A stretch of DNA of 64,000 nucleotides from Pseudomonas chlororaphis subsp. chlororaphis (lineage in GTDB: Bacteria > Pseudomonadota > Gammaproteobacteria > Pseudomonadales > Pseudomonadaceae). Positions within the stretch are counted from its first letter, which is position 1, and each line of letters begins with the position of its first letter. This document shows positions 8,288-17,505 of the stretch, piece after piece. Where the stretch lies: contig NZ_CP027712.1 in NCBI RefSeq assembly GCF_003945765.1, positions 3,162,001-3,226,000 on the forward strand. Direction: 5' to 3'. The notes beneath the pieces were generated by a model that was given only the letters and a program-made list of their open reading frames with translations, did no database searches and had not been told where the DNA came from. Made by a program: the position numbers and the translations under genes.

Positions 8288-8683
8288 TCAGGGCTGCGCA
8301 GCTTCCAGCACCTTGAGTTGATAGGTCCTCTGTGCTTCCTGCCCTGTGCATTGAGTACCGTAGCTGCTGGTATACGCGTTGATGGTATAGGTGCCCGGTG
8401 TCAGCGGTTTACCGGTGATCAGCGCGTAATGGGTTCTTTTCTGGTAACTCAACTCCAGCCCCTCGGGTAACGGATGGTCGGGGTGAATATAAAAACCGGT
8501 CAGTGGCGTATCGGCGCCCACCACCTCCAGCTTGACGCTGAACGGCTGGCCGACGACGGCGGTGGGCAGGGTCTCTGGCTGCATCGTGAGATCCGGGCGG
8601 GTATAGCAGCCCGGAAGAAATCCCAGCCCACAACCGCTGAGCATGAGTGAAAGACCAATAGATGAAATCAGTGCGCGCTTCAT
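8288..8683 (-). CDS. lipoprotein with Ig-like fold; candidate immunity protein of the adjacent PAAR effector
   Basis: A 131-residue lipoprotein with lipobox LSGC (Cys18). The mature part resembles a He_PIG/bacterial Ig domain: LPTAVVGQPFSVKLEV, then LPEGLELSY and ITGKPLTPGTYTINAY. It follows the PAAR effector gene with 20 bases between, on the same strand. An exported partner directly downstream of a T6SS effector is the usual arrangement for immunity to a toxin acting in the periplasm; that function is inference. Four Cys remain after Cys18 is excluded or lipidated: Cys26 near the anchor and one in GTQCTG are visible, so a disulphide is possible. The start at 8683 is preferred over a TTG that overlaps the effector stop. 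Confidence 0.72.
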   Translation of the reverse strand: MKRALISSIGLSLMLSGCGLGFLPGCYTRPDLTMQPETLPTAVVGQPFSVKLEVVGADTPLTGFYIHPDHPLPEGLELSYQKRTHYALITGKPLTPGTYTINAYTSSYGTQCTGQEAQRTYQLKVLEAAQP

Positions 8684-8703
8684 GGGAGTTTCCTGGGAGC
8701 TGT

Positions 8704-10014
8704 TCAAGGGATCTTGCTGAACACAAGGCCGCCATATATGTATTTGAGAATGGTCTGCAGGGTCGATCCCGCTGGGATCTGATGCAATAACTCACCCCAG
8801 GAAAAGATCATCGAGGAACTGATGGTGTCACTGGGTGCCGTGGTCGAGGTGATGGGGCCGGATAAGGTTTTCGCTGGTTGCTCCCAGGTCACCCAGTGGT
8901 TTTTCATTTGCCCTGCATTGGCTGCCAGCATCCCCGCACCGATAAGGGTCGCCATATGAGTGCCGGGGCGGATGTACTGGAACAGTTCGCTCAACTGATC
9001 CTGGTTTATATGGGACGAGAACTGGATGTTGTCGAAAAGAATCTCGGCTCCCGCTTGTTTGAACCATTTTCCGAGCCCGGCGGGCAGGGTGATCCCGGAG
9101 AACATGTCATCCGGCTCGTCATAGGCGAACAGCAGGTTTTCACTGTCGCGCAAGCAGGCCAGGGTGATCCAGTCGATAGCCCAAATGCGGTCGCCTTCTG
9201 TGCCACGGCTGAAGTTTTTCGGATTGCAGGTGCCGTGGCTCGGCTTGATGTGCAACTGCCCGATGGTGGTTTCACCCGTTTCCCATAGCTCGGTGATGGC
9301 TTTTGCGTACAGGTCGGGACGGTCCATCAGCAAGGCATAGAAGAAGGTGGCCGGACCGCAGAGGCTGGTGTCTTTCTGGTCGGGGTAGGGGCTGATTGGA
9401 TGAAAACGTTTCAGGCTGCCGCCTTGCGCCTTTGCCAGGCGAGCCTCAATCTGCTCGTGAATCTTGCTCTTCTCGAACGGGTCTTGCGGGGTGCCCATGG
9501 GGTGAGCCTGATCGTTGAAAATCCGCTCCTTCATAGGCGCCGCTTGAAAGTCGTCGAGAATTTTTGCTGCCGCTGCCCGCGGATCAGCGACGACCGCCGG
9601 GATGGTCGGAGCCAGTGCCGCCACGGCTGGCGCGCCAGCCAGCGCTGCGGCCTGTGGGGCAGCGGCAGGCACTAGGGCCGCTGTGGCCGCCGCCAGGTTC
9701 GGCATCGCCGACACCGCGCTGACCGGCGCCGCTGTAACGGTATCGCCAATGATCACACTGCCCGAACCGCCGACGATAATGCTGCCGTGGCTACAGGTAC
9801 TGCTCTGTACCGCTGCATTACGGCCATTGATGAAGACGGTTGCCGACACCCCACCGACGATCGCCGCGCCGCAGGCGCTCTGGTCGTCGCGCCGGGCTGC
9901 GGCCAGGCCGTCGAACAGGACATCGGGAGAGCCGCTGACGATGGGGTTGGTGCCATGGCCCGGCATCGGGCAGGAGGTCGGGTCGGTTACCCGGGCTGCT
10001 GGTTTTCCGCTCAT
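8704..10014 (-). CDS. PAAR-domain type VI secretion effector with putative papain-like cysteine peptidase/amidase domain
   Basis: A 436-residue protein. Residues 1-95 are a PAAR tip domain (MSGKPAARVTDPTSCPMPGH, then SSTCSHGSIIVGGSGSVIIG), which sharpens the VgrG spike. Residues 95-150 are an Ala/Pro-rich linker. From about 200 a separate domain begins, with SLCGPATFFYALL (Cys219) and NHWVTWE (His373), the Cys...His order of papain-like folds (C39, NlpC/P60 and relatives). That catalytic reading is inference; the third residue is not obvious. The lipoprotein downstream suggests a periplasmic target such as peptidoglycan. Base composition of the C-terminal half and the lipoprotein gene looks less GC-rich than the neighbours, as expected for an exchanged toxin module. 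No T6SS core genes are nearby, so it is an orphan effector locus. Confidence 0.8.
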   Translation of the reverse strand: MSGKPAARVTDPTSCPMPGHGTNPIVSGSPDVLFDGLAAARRDDQSACGAAIVGGVSATVFINGRNAAVQSSTCSHGSIIVGGSGSVIIGDTVTAAPVSAVSAMPNLAAATAALVPAAAPQAAALAGAPAVAALAPTIPAVVADPRAAAAKILDDFQAAPMKERIFNDQAHPMGTPQDPFEKSKIHEQIEARLAKAQGGSLKRFHPISPYPDQKDTSLCGPATFFYALLMDRPDLYAKAITELWETGETTIGQLHIKPSHGTCNPKNFSRGTEGDRIWAIDWITLACLRDSENLLFAYDEPDDMFSGITLPAGLGKWFKQAGAEILFDNIQFSSHINQDQLSELFQYIRPGTHMATLIGAGMLAANAGQMKNHWVTWEQPAKTLSGPITSTTAPSDTISSSMIFSWGELLHQIPAGSTLQTILKYIYGGLVFSKIP

Positions 10015-10120
10015 TTTCGAAACGTCCGTGTTTAGTCAGCGGCGAAGACTAAGCGAAACCCCGGCCGCTGGCCAATCGGTTGTCCTTGGCGCGCAGTGGC
10101 GATCAGGCCGCGAGGCGGGG

Positions 10121-10348
10121 TCAGACCTCCATATTGCCCCAGCCGGGCCTGGCGGTTTGCGGTTCCGGCGCCACGGCGTCGATTTTCTTGCCGGTGGCCA
10201 GTTCCACCCGGCGCGCCACGTCCGGGTCGTCGGCGAAGGGGATCAGGCTGGCGTCGTCGAGGCTCTTGGCCGATTGATGGCGCAGGCAGTAGCCGATGCT
10301 GAGGTAGAGGAAGGTCACGCCGAGCAGGTCAAGGGCGAATTCGATCAT
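10121..10348 (-). CDS. small single-pass membrane protein next to orphan CcoN
   Basis: A 75-residue protein with one N-terminal membrane helix (MIEFALDLLGVTFLYLSIGY) and a soluble tail. It starts 72 bases after the ccoN gene in the same direction. A small hypothetical gene sits in the same place beside ccoN4 in P. aeruginosa (PA4134, from memory). By size and topology it could be a CcoQ/CcoM-like accessory subunit of the cbb3 oxidase, but no diagnostic residues are present. No good ribosome site precedes the ATG at 10348, which hints at coupling to the upstream gene. Confidence 0.7.
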   Translation of the reverse strand: MIEFALDLLGVTFLYLSIGYCLRHQSAKSLDDASLIPFADDPDVARRVELATGKKIDAVAPEPQTARPGWGNMEV

Positions 10349-10420
10349 CGGGGGGCTCGCTGTGCTGCAGAGGGATGAGCGACGCGGGCCGGGTGTGGCC
10401 CGCGTCGTGCTCTTGGGCGA

Positions 10421-11848
<1,428 letters not shown>

Positions 11849-12114
11849 GGTCAATGCTTCCACGGTTGCAAAGGCTTGCCAGGCCACCCGGCCTGGCATG
11901 CCATGCACTGTAGAAAGCACGGGCGAAACAAAACAGGCTCAGAAAAACTGCATTAATACGGATCAGATTGACCGCCTGCCAGCACAGGTCCGAGAGCTGC
12001 TGATACGGTTTTTTAGTGTTTACCTGAATCTGTAACGTCCTGAGCTGCAAGTGCATAGTCACCGCCACACCAAAACCCCCCGGATCACCCCTGGAATGCA
12101 TAACCCCGTGGCCC
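11849..12114. promoter_or_regulatory. divergent control region between ccoN and the sulfite reductase gene
   Basis: With the palindrome that follows, this forms a 482-base gap between divergent start codons. It contains a more AT-rich part (about 11930-12030). No perfect ANR/FNR box (TTGAT-N4-ATCAA) was found by eye, which fits a locus responding to something other than low oxygen alone. No open reading frame here looks real. Confidence 0.45.
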
Positions 12115-12276
12115 TGTAGCCGCTGCCGAGCGCAGCGAGGCTGCGATCGGCTGCAAAGCAGCCGCAAGACCGGCACATGCGTGCTGTCTTCCAGACCGCA
12201 TAGCCTGGATTGCGAGCGCTCAGTCGGGATGCCGCCCAACTCGGTCGCAGCCTCGCGCTGCTCGGCAGCGGCTACA
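12115..12276. repeat. REP-like palindrome pair, TGTAGCCGCTGCCG family
   Basis: Inverted arms TGTAGCCGCTGCCGAGCGCA and its complement ending CTCGGCAGCGGCTACA, 162 bases overall, inside the divergent ccoN/sulfite reductase control region. This is an unusual position, since most copies in the window lie after genes. Confidence 0.85.
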
Positions 12277-12330
12277 GGATTACAGCGGCTTCAAGGGCGG
12301 GATCGGGGGCAGCACTGATGAGGCCGTGAC

Positions 12331-14004
12331 ATGTATCACTATGACGAGTACGACCGGGCCCTGGTCTTTGAACGGGTGGCGCAGTTTCGCGATCAGGTCG
12401 AACGCTTCATGGCCGGCGAGCTGAGCGAAGAGGAGTTCCTACCGCTGCGCCTGCAGAACGGCCTGTACATGCAGAAGCACGCCTACATGCTGCGGGTGGC
12501 CATTCCCTACGGCACCCTCAGTGCGCGGCAGATGCGCACCCTGGCCAGCATCGCCCGCGACTACGACCGCGGCTACGGCCACTTCACCACCCGGCAGAAC
12601 ATGCAGTTCAACTGGATCGAGCTGGCCCAGGTGCCGGACATCCTCGAACGCCTGGCCAATGTCGAGATGCATGCGATCCAGACCTCCGGCAACTGCGTGC
12701 GCAACATCACCACCGAAGCCTTCGCCGGGGTGGCCGCCGACGAGCTGATGGACCCGCGGCCCCTGGCGGAGATCCTGCGCCAGTGGTCGACCATCAACCC
12801 GGAATTCCTGTTCCTGCCGCGCAAGTTCAAGATCGCCATCTGCTCGGCCCGCCAGGACCGGGCGGCGATCATGATGCATGACATCGGCTTGTACCTGTAC
12901 CGCGACTGGCGCGGGCAGATGCTGCTGCGGGTGATGGTCGGCGGCGGCCTGGGGCGCACGCCGATCCTCAGCCAGCAGATCCGCGACGGCCTGCCGTGGC
13001 AGCACCTGCTGTCCTATGTCGAGGCGGTGCTGCGGGTGTATAACCGCCACGGCCGACGCGACAACAAGTACAAGGCGCGGATCAAGATCCTGGTCAAGGC
13101 CCTGGGTATCGAGGCCTTCGCCAAAGAGGTGGAGGAGGAGTGGCAGCACCTCAAGGACGGCCCGGCGCAACTGACCGAGGCCGAATACCAGCGGGTCGCC
13201 AGTGCCTTTGTGCCGCCGCTCTACGAACGCCAGCCGGCCACCGATCTCGACTACGGCAGCCGCCTGGCCGAGGAGCCGGCCTTCGAACGCTGGGTGGCGC
13301 ACAACGTGCAGCCGCACAAGGTGCCGGGCTATGCCAGCGTGGTGCTGTCGACCAAGCCCGGCAGCGCCTCACCGCCCGGAGACGTGACGGCGGCGCAGAT
13401 GGAGGCGGTGGCCGAGTGGTCCGAGGCCTTCGGCTTTGGCGAGATCCGTATCGCCCACGAACAGAACATCGTCCTGCCGGACGTGCCCAAGACCGCGCTG
13501 CATGAACTGTGGCGGCTGGCCGGCGAACAGGGCCTGGGCTGCGCCAACGTCGGCCTGCTGACCGACATCATCGCCTGTCCCGGCGGCGACTTCTGCGCCC
13601 TGGCCAACGCCAAGTCGATCCCCATCGCCCAGGCGATCCAGGCGCGTTTCGACAACCTCGACTACCTGCACGACCTGGGCGACATCAGCTTGAACATCTC
13701 CGGCTGCATGAACGCCTGCGGCCATCACCACATCGGCAATATCGGCATCCTCGGCGTCGATAAGAACGGCAGCGAGTGGTACCAGATCACCCTCGGCGGC
13801 GCCCAGGGCAAGCACAGCGCGCTGGGCAAGGTCATCGGCCCGTCGTTCAGCGCCGAGCAAGTGCCGGGGGTGATCGAGCGCATCATCGCCACCTTTGTGC
13901 GTTACCGGGAGAGCGAAGAGCTGTTCGTCGACACCGTGCAGCGCATCGGCCTGGAGCCGTTCAAGGAGCGGGTCTATCCGAAAATGCTGGAGACGCAGCC
14001 ATGA
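12331..14004 (+). CDS. ferredoxin-type nitrite/sulfite reductase (siroheme, 4Fe-4S)
   Basis: A 557-residue, two-repeat siroheme reductase. The cluster/siroheme ligands are the C-x5-C of IIACPGGDFCALA and the C-x3-C of ISGCMNACGHHHIG. The siroheme-anion arginines lie in GHFTTRQNMQFNWI and SGNCVRNI. It catalyses six-electron reduction of sulfite (to sulfide) or nitrite (to ammonia); the sequence alone does not settle which. It is divergent from ccoN and followed by a DUF934 gene, the arrangement of P. aeruginosa PA4130-PA4129. A role in cyanide adaptation is therefore inferred; sulfur supplied by sulfite reduction could feed cyanide detoxification. Its stop overlaps the ATG of a 20-codon mini-ORF. 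Confidence 0.92.
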   Translation: MYHYDEYDRALVFERVAQFRDQVERFMAGELSEEEFLPLRLQNGLYMQKHAYMLRVAIPYGTLSARQMRTLASIARDYDRGYGHFTTRQNMQFNWIELAQVPDILERLANVEMHAIQTSGNCVRNITTEAFAGVAADELMDPRPLAEILRQWSTINPEFLFLPRKFKIAICSARQDRAAIMMHDIGLYLYRDWRGQMLLRVMVGGGLGRTPILSQQIRDGLPWQHLLSYVEAVLRVYNRHGRRDNKYKARIKILVKALGIEAFAKEVEEEWQHLKDGPAQLTEAEYQRVASAFVPPLYERQPATDLDYGSRLAEEPAFERWVAHNVQPHKVPGYASVVLSTKPGSASPPGDVTAAQMEAVAEWSEAFGFGEIRIAHEQNIVLPDVPKTALHELWRLAGEQGLGCANVGLLTDIIACPGGDFCALANAKSIPIAQAIQARFDNLDYLHDLGDISLNISGCMNACGHHHIGNIGILGVDKNGSEWYQITLGGAQGKHSALGKVIGPSFSAEQVPGVIERIIATFVRYRESEELFVDTVQRIGLEPFKERVYPKMLETQP

Positions 14005-14083
14005 GCCAGCAGCGCGAGCGCGCAATAGAAAGCACAGCCGTGAGCCAGGAGTTACAGCCGTGAGCGAGAGACTAAAACCATGA
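14001..14083 (+). other. chain of two mini-ORFs linking sulfite reductase and DUF934 by overlapping stop/start codons
   Basis: The reductase stop (ATGA at 14001-14004) overlaps an ATG opening a 20-codon ORF that ends at TGA 14061-14063. That stop overlaps a GTG (14060) opening a 7-codon ORF (MSERLKP), which ends at TGA 14081-14083 and so overlaps the DUF934 start ATG at 14080. An imperfect 11-base repeat, CAGCC(A/G)TGAGC, occurs at 13997, 14035 and 14055, each time containing a start codon. The pattern looks like a duplicated stop-start junction and could keep ribosomes coupled across the gap. Confidence 0.6.
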
Positions 14084-14574
14084 ATAATCTGCTGCGTCTG
14101 CAAGATGGCCAGGCCGGGCGGGTCGAGGACGATCCCTGGAGCCTGGTGCGCGAGGTGGACGGCCCGCTGCCCCAGGGTCCGTTGATTCTGCCGCTGGCCC
14201 GCTGGCTGATCCGCCGCATCGAGCACGAGCCGGCGCGGGACGGGGTCTGGCTCGGCCCGGACGACGAGGTGGAAAGCCTGCGGCCCTGGCTCAAGCTGAT
14301 CCCGCTGATCGCCCTGGACTTTCCCAGCTTCCGTGACGGCCGTGCCTACAGCCAGGCCTACTTGCTGCGCACCCGGCTGGGCTGGATGGGCGAATTGCGG
14401 GCGGTGGGCGATGTGCTGCGCGACCAGCTCAGCCATATGCGCCAATGCGGTTTTGACAGCTTTGCCATCCGCGAAGACAAATGCGCCGACGACGCCCTCA
14501 AGGGGCTGGCGGGCATGAGCGTGCTCTACGGGCGCTCGGCGATCGAGCCGCGGCCGCTGTTCCGGCGCCGCTGA
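14080..14574 (+). CDS. DUF934 family protein
   Basis: A 164-residue protein with the DUF934 pattern: GPLILPLARWL near residue 30, GVWLGPDDEVESL, a central LIALDFPSFRDGRAYSQAY, then LLRTRLGWMGELRAVGDVLRDQ and FDSFAIRED. These proteins are encoded next to sulfite/nitrite reductases and sulfate-reduction genes in many proteobacteria, and an oxidoreductase accessory role is assumed; the biochemistry is unknown. It follows the reductase through two mini-ORFs with overlapping codons, so translation is probably coupled. The ATG at 14080 is the only sensible start. Confidence 0.88.
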   Translation: MNNLLRLQDGQAGRVEDDPWSLVREVDGPLPQGPLILPLARWLIRRIEHEPARDGVWLGPDDEVESLRPWLKLIPLIALDFPSFRDGRAYSQAYLLRTRLGWMGELRAVGDVLRDQLSHMRQCGFDSFAIREDKCADDALKGLAGMSVLYGRSAIEPRPLFRRR

Positions 14575-14808
14575 GATCCGCCGCCGCTGAAGAGCAGCGC
14601 CTGCCCGGGCCGGCGCTTCGATCGATGCTCAGTCGTCCGGGAACAGGGCAGGCAACGACCATTGTCTGATCGCCAGGGGCATTTGTCCTTGGGTCGATGA
14701 TGGCGCTTTGGTAGAGTCGCACCTCTTATGACGGAGCCAGGGATCGGCGTCCGGCGATCAGTCGCCGGCGTGCCTGGCATGGGCCATCCATGGAAGAGAG
14801 TCGCGGCT

Positions 14809-15774
14809 GTGAGCGTTGCTAAAAAGATACTCGGGTTGTTTTCGTTGTTGCTGCTCCTGACCCTGTGGGTCGGCTATTTCTATGTGTACCAGGATGCCCG
14901 CAGCGGGCGCCTCGGCGACCCTCTCGACAGCTACGGCTGGTGCGGCCCCGCCGCGGATTCGGTGCACTCCTTCAAGCGCGACTACCTGCTGCTCAGGGTC
15001 ACCAACAGCACCCAGGGCGAGTTCAAGGTCTCGGGGGAGGTCAACGTTTCCGAGCGCACCTACAACCGCTACGAGCTGGGCCGTTATCCGTTGAAATTGC
15101 GCCTGGAACCCTTGCAGTCCACCTACAGCATGCCGCCGTTGTTCTTTGAAGAGGTCAAGGTCAAGCCCTTGAACCGCAACTTCAGTTCGCCGCACAAGAA
15201 TGCCTACGCCGACCTGGAGAGCCGCTCGATCCGGGTCAACGGCGAGTCCAGCCGGTTTCCCTTCGAGGTCTACCGTTACGGCTACAAGCCGGTGCTGTAT
15301 ATCCTCAAGGGCAACGAGCAGGTCGACCTGCCGTTCAAGCGCATCACCACGCAGCTGAACCTGTCCAATACCTTTACCCCGACCCGCCTGTACAACCCGG
15401 CGGACTACATCGCCGAGCAGAACAGCCTGGTCCAGCCCGGCGACTATCCCGCCTATGGCGCCAGCGAGTGCGCCTTCAGCATCGAGCGCAAAGGCTCGTT
15501 CAAGATCATCGTGCTGCTGTTATTGCTGGTGCTGTGCCTGCCGCTGTTGATGGTGCTGTATCGCGATGAGCCGACCATCGACTTTCTTGCCACCTTGCTG
15601 GGCGTGGCGGCGGTGCGGGTGTTCCTGGTCGGGCCGTTGCAGGACTACCAGTTGTACGGCATCGACTTCGTATTTGGCGCCGTGATCATCCTGGCCGGGA
15701 CCTTTTCCCTGCTCAAGGCCATGCGCATCAATGCCTTGCGCGAGGCGGCGGCAAGGCGCGGAACGACTTGGTAA
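14809..15774 (+). CDS. hypothetical membrane protein with a periplasmic domain
   Basis: A 321-residue protein if started at GTG 14809, which has GGAAGAGAG 9 bases upstream; an ATG at 14728 would add 27 unlikely residues. It has one N-terminal helix (ILGLFSLLLLLTLWVGYFYVY), about 210 residues outside the membrane rich in beta strands with DYLLLRVTNSTQGEF and two Cys (GWCGPA, ASECAF), then three C-terminal helices (IIVLLLLLVLCLPLLMVL; FLATLLGVAAVRVFLVG; FVFGAVIILAGTFSLL). The layout recalls the DUF4436 type, but I am not certain of the family. It stands alone between the DUF934 and DUF3313 genes and its function is unknown. Confidence 0.72.
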   Translation: MSVAKKILGLFSLLLLLTLWVGYFYVYQDARSGRLGDPLDSYGWCGPAADSVHSFKRDYLLLRVTNSTQGEFKVSGEVNVSERTYNRYELGRYPLKLRLEPLQSTYSMPPLFFEEVKVKPLNRNFSSPHKNAYADLESRSIRVNGESSRFPFEVYRYGYKPVLYILKGNEQVDLPFKRITTQLNLSNTFTPTRLYNPADYIAEQNSLVQPGDYPAYGASECAFSIERKGSFKIIVLLLLLVLCLPLLMVLYRDEPTIDFLATLLGVAAVRVFLVGPLQDYQLYGIDFVFGAVIILAGTFSLLKAMRINALREAAARRGTTW

Positions 15775-15963
15775 CGGACAGGCTGGTAACGGGCTGGGGC
15801 GAGGTGCGGCTTTGACGCCGCACCCGTCTGTTCGATTCGCCAAGAATTCTCTGGCCTGCTTTGGCGATTAATCCGCTTTTGCTGTGCTGATATGCCCGCT
15901 ATTGGCTATACCTACACTTCCTCAAACCAGTAGCGCTTCCGGATTTCTGACAGGAGTTACCCT

Positions 15964-16635
15964 ATGAAGCTCGCATCAATGATGAGCACGCTGTGCCTGG
16001 CCTCCCTAGGGTTGGTGGGCTGTTCCAGCAACGTCACCCAACCCGACGAGTACTCCGGTTTTCTCGGCGACTACAGCCAGCTCAAGGAAGCCAAGTCGCC
16101 GTCCGGCGTCGAGGTGATGCGCTGGGTCGATCCCAAGCTGGACCTGAAGCAGTACCGCAGCGTCTATATCGAGCCCACCCAGTTCTACCCCAAGCCGCAG
16201 CCGACGGTGAAGATCCCGCAGAACACCTTGTACGGCATCAACCGCTATTACGACGAGGCGCTCAAGCGCGAGATCGGCAAGGACTTGCCGCTAGCCACCG
16301 CGCCGGGGCCGGGGGTGATTGTGGTGCGCGCGGCGATCACGGCCGTGAGCAGCAAGACCGAAGGCCTGAAGCCTTACGAAATCATTCCCATCGCCCTGGT
16401 GGCAGCGGCGGTGAGCACGGCCAGCGGCATCCGCGACCAGGAGACCACCCTGGGTACCGAGGCGCAGTTCATCGACGGCGGCAACAACAAGGTGATCGCC
16501 CAGGTGGTACGCAAGGGCAGCGGCAAGCCGCTGCAGAACGACACCCAGGTTATGCAGCCTGCGGACGTGAAAAACGTCATCGACGGCTGGGCCGCCGACC
16601 TGCATCAGTCCTTTCAGAAACTGAAAAAACAGTAG
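15964..16635 (+). CDS. DUF3313 family lipoprotein
   Basis: A 223-residue lipoprotein. The signal ends at the lipobox LVGC (CSSNVTQPDEYSGFLGDYS follows the pattern of the family), with Ser at +2 and +3, which favours outer-membrane sorting. The body shows the DUF3313 features: YSGFLGDYSQL, the RWVDPKLDLKQYRSVYIEP stretch, a central region with a weakly hydrophobic segment (IIPIALVAAAVSTASG), and a C-terminal DGWAADLHQSFQKLK helix. Function is unknown in the family. AGGAG lies 9 bases before the ATG. A hairpin terminator follows the stop immediately, so it is monocistronic. Confidence 0.88.
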   Translation: MKLASMMSTLCLASLGLVGCSSNVTQPDEYSGFLGDYSQLKEAKSPSGVEVMRWVDPKLDLKQYRSVYIEPTQFYPKPQPTVKIPQNTLYGINRYYDEALKREIGKDLPLATAPGPGVIVVRAAITAVSSKTEGLKPYEIIPIALVAAAVSTASGIRDQETTLGTEAQFIDGGNNKVIAQVVRKGSGKPLQNDTQVMQPADVKNVIDGWAADLHQSFQKLKKQ

Positions 16636-16638
16636 GGC

Positions 16639-16662
16639 CGGGGTTTCTCCCCGAGCTTTTTT
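16639..16662 (+). terminator. rho-independent terminator after the DUF3313 gene
   Basis: Stem CGGGG / CCCCG with loop TTTCT, followed after three bases by a run of six T. It begins 3 bases after the stop codon. Confidence 0.8.
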
Positions 16663-16674
16663 GCCCACTGCGTC

Positions 16675-16701
16675 GGGGGTCAGGGCGAATACCTGACCCC
16701 C
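16675..16701. other. perfect 10-bp hairpin
   Basis: GGGGGTCAGG, 7-base loop, CCTGACCCCC. No T tract follows. It may reinforce termination or be part of a degraded repeat. Confidence 0.6.
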
Positions 16702-16971
16702 TTCACTGAGCAGTTCCGGCAGTCAATCAAGAACACAGGTTTCGCTGGCGAGGCGAGGGCGCAAGGCCTGCTGACGGCATCGTCCGTGACAGGTTTTCAC
16801 GTCCGCGACAGGGTGGCCAGCTCCAGGATCGAGTGGCGGCGGAGCTTCAGGCTGTGCCTTCTTGTTCATGTGGAGTGTGATTATTTCCATTCTTTTAGAG
16901 TGGTTAAGTTAAGGTGATTTGTTAAATTAAATAAATTCAATAAAAACAGGTAGATAGAAAGTATTTATGAT
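16702..16971. other. gene-free stretch ending in an AT-rich tract
   Basis: No believable gene is seen on either strand. From about 16870 to 16970 the sequence becomes strongly AT-rich (for example GGTGATTTGTTAAATTAAAT), unlike the surrounding DNA. It may be a promoter area, a relic of inserted DNA, or the remnant of the region upstream of the pseudogene that follows. Confidence 0.5.
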
Positions 16972-17242
16972 GTGTTGGATGAGGTTTTTTTGAGGCTTTC
17001 AAGAGGATTTTCCAGCCTGCCTGTGCTCGAACGCACGACTTTCATTACCGGTCGCAGCCCGGCCCAGGTGCTGGATTTCTGTCTTGAAGGCGCCAGCTTC
17101 CCGAAGATCTTTCCCGAACGCATCACCCCCCTTGCGGAGCGTGGATATCAATGACCTGCGGATCAGCGTCGGGCGCCAGTTCAGCTTTCGCCACTGGATG
17201 TGGAGTGTCATACCGGTGACATGGACGGTGGTTATACGTGAA
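16972..17242 (+). pseudogene. remnant of an SRPBCC (START-like) family protein gene, frameshifted and truncated
   Basis: From about 17027 the plus strand encodes ERTTFITGRSPAQVLDF, then SFPKIFPERITPL, after which the frame hits a stop at 17155-17157. The continuation, VDINDLRISVGRQFSFRHW then VIPVTWTVVIRE, is in the next frame from 17141. Together they match the first 70 or so residues of the bacterial SRPBCC/polyketide-cyclase-like family, in which the phrase FPKIFPERITP is followed directly by (G/S)VDxNDLRI. A one-base indel near 17135-17140 therefore broke the gene. The coding similarity stops exactly where a palindromic repeat begins (17243), so the remaining half of the gene is missing. 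The GTG at 16972 is only the formal start of the open frame. Confidence 0.75.
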
Positions 17243-17329
17243 GCAGGCTGCGATCGACCGCAACGCGGGCGCGGGATGCCGATATCGCCGAAGGCCTGCG
17301 GCCTTATCGCAGCCTGCGGCAGCGGCTAG
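17243..17329. repeat. partial REP-like palindrome at the pseudogene breakpoint
   Basis: GCAGGCTGCGATCG on the left and CGCAGCCTGCGGCAGCGGCTA on the right. The outer TGTAGCCGCTGCC of the left arm is absent, so this copy is truncated on the side that abuts the broken SRPBCC gene. Confidence 0.75.
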
Positions 17330-17505
17330 AGTGTTTTCGTGTTCCGCCGGTATTTCAACGGCCTCCAGCGTTGCGCTCCGCTCTCGGGGCTTGTTCTACA
17401 ATTTGTATCCCGGGCATAGGTGGCCGGGCCATTTCATGTTTAACTTCCGGCCTCTCGATTTTCTTTACAGCTGTTCAATGACAATCGTTTAAAAGGACTC
17501 CGTTC

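Noticed and set aside
11849..12114. ANR/FNR box upstream of ccoN
   Set aside because: No TTGAT-N4-ATCAA match was found by eye; nearby TTGAC and ATCAG strings are not correctly spaced.
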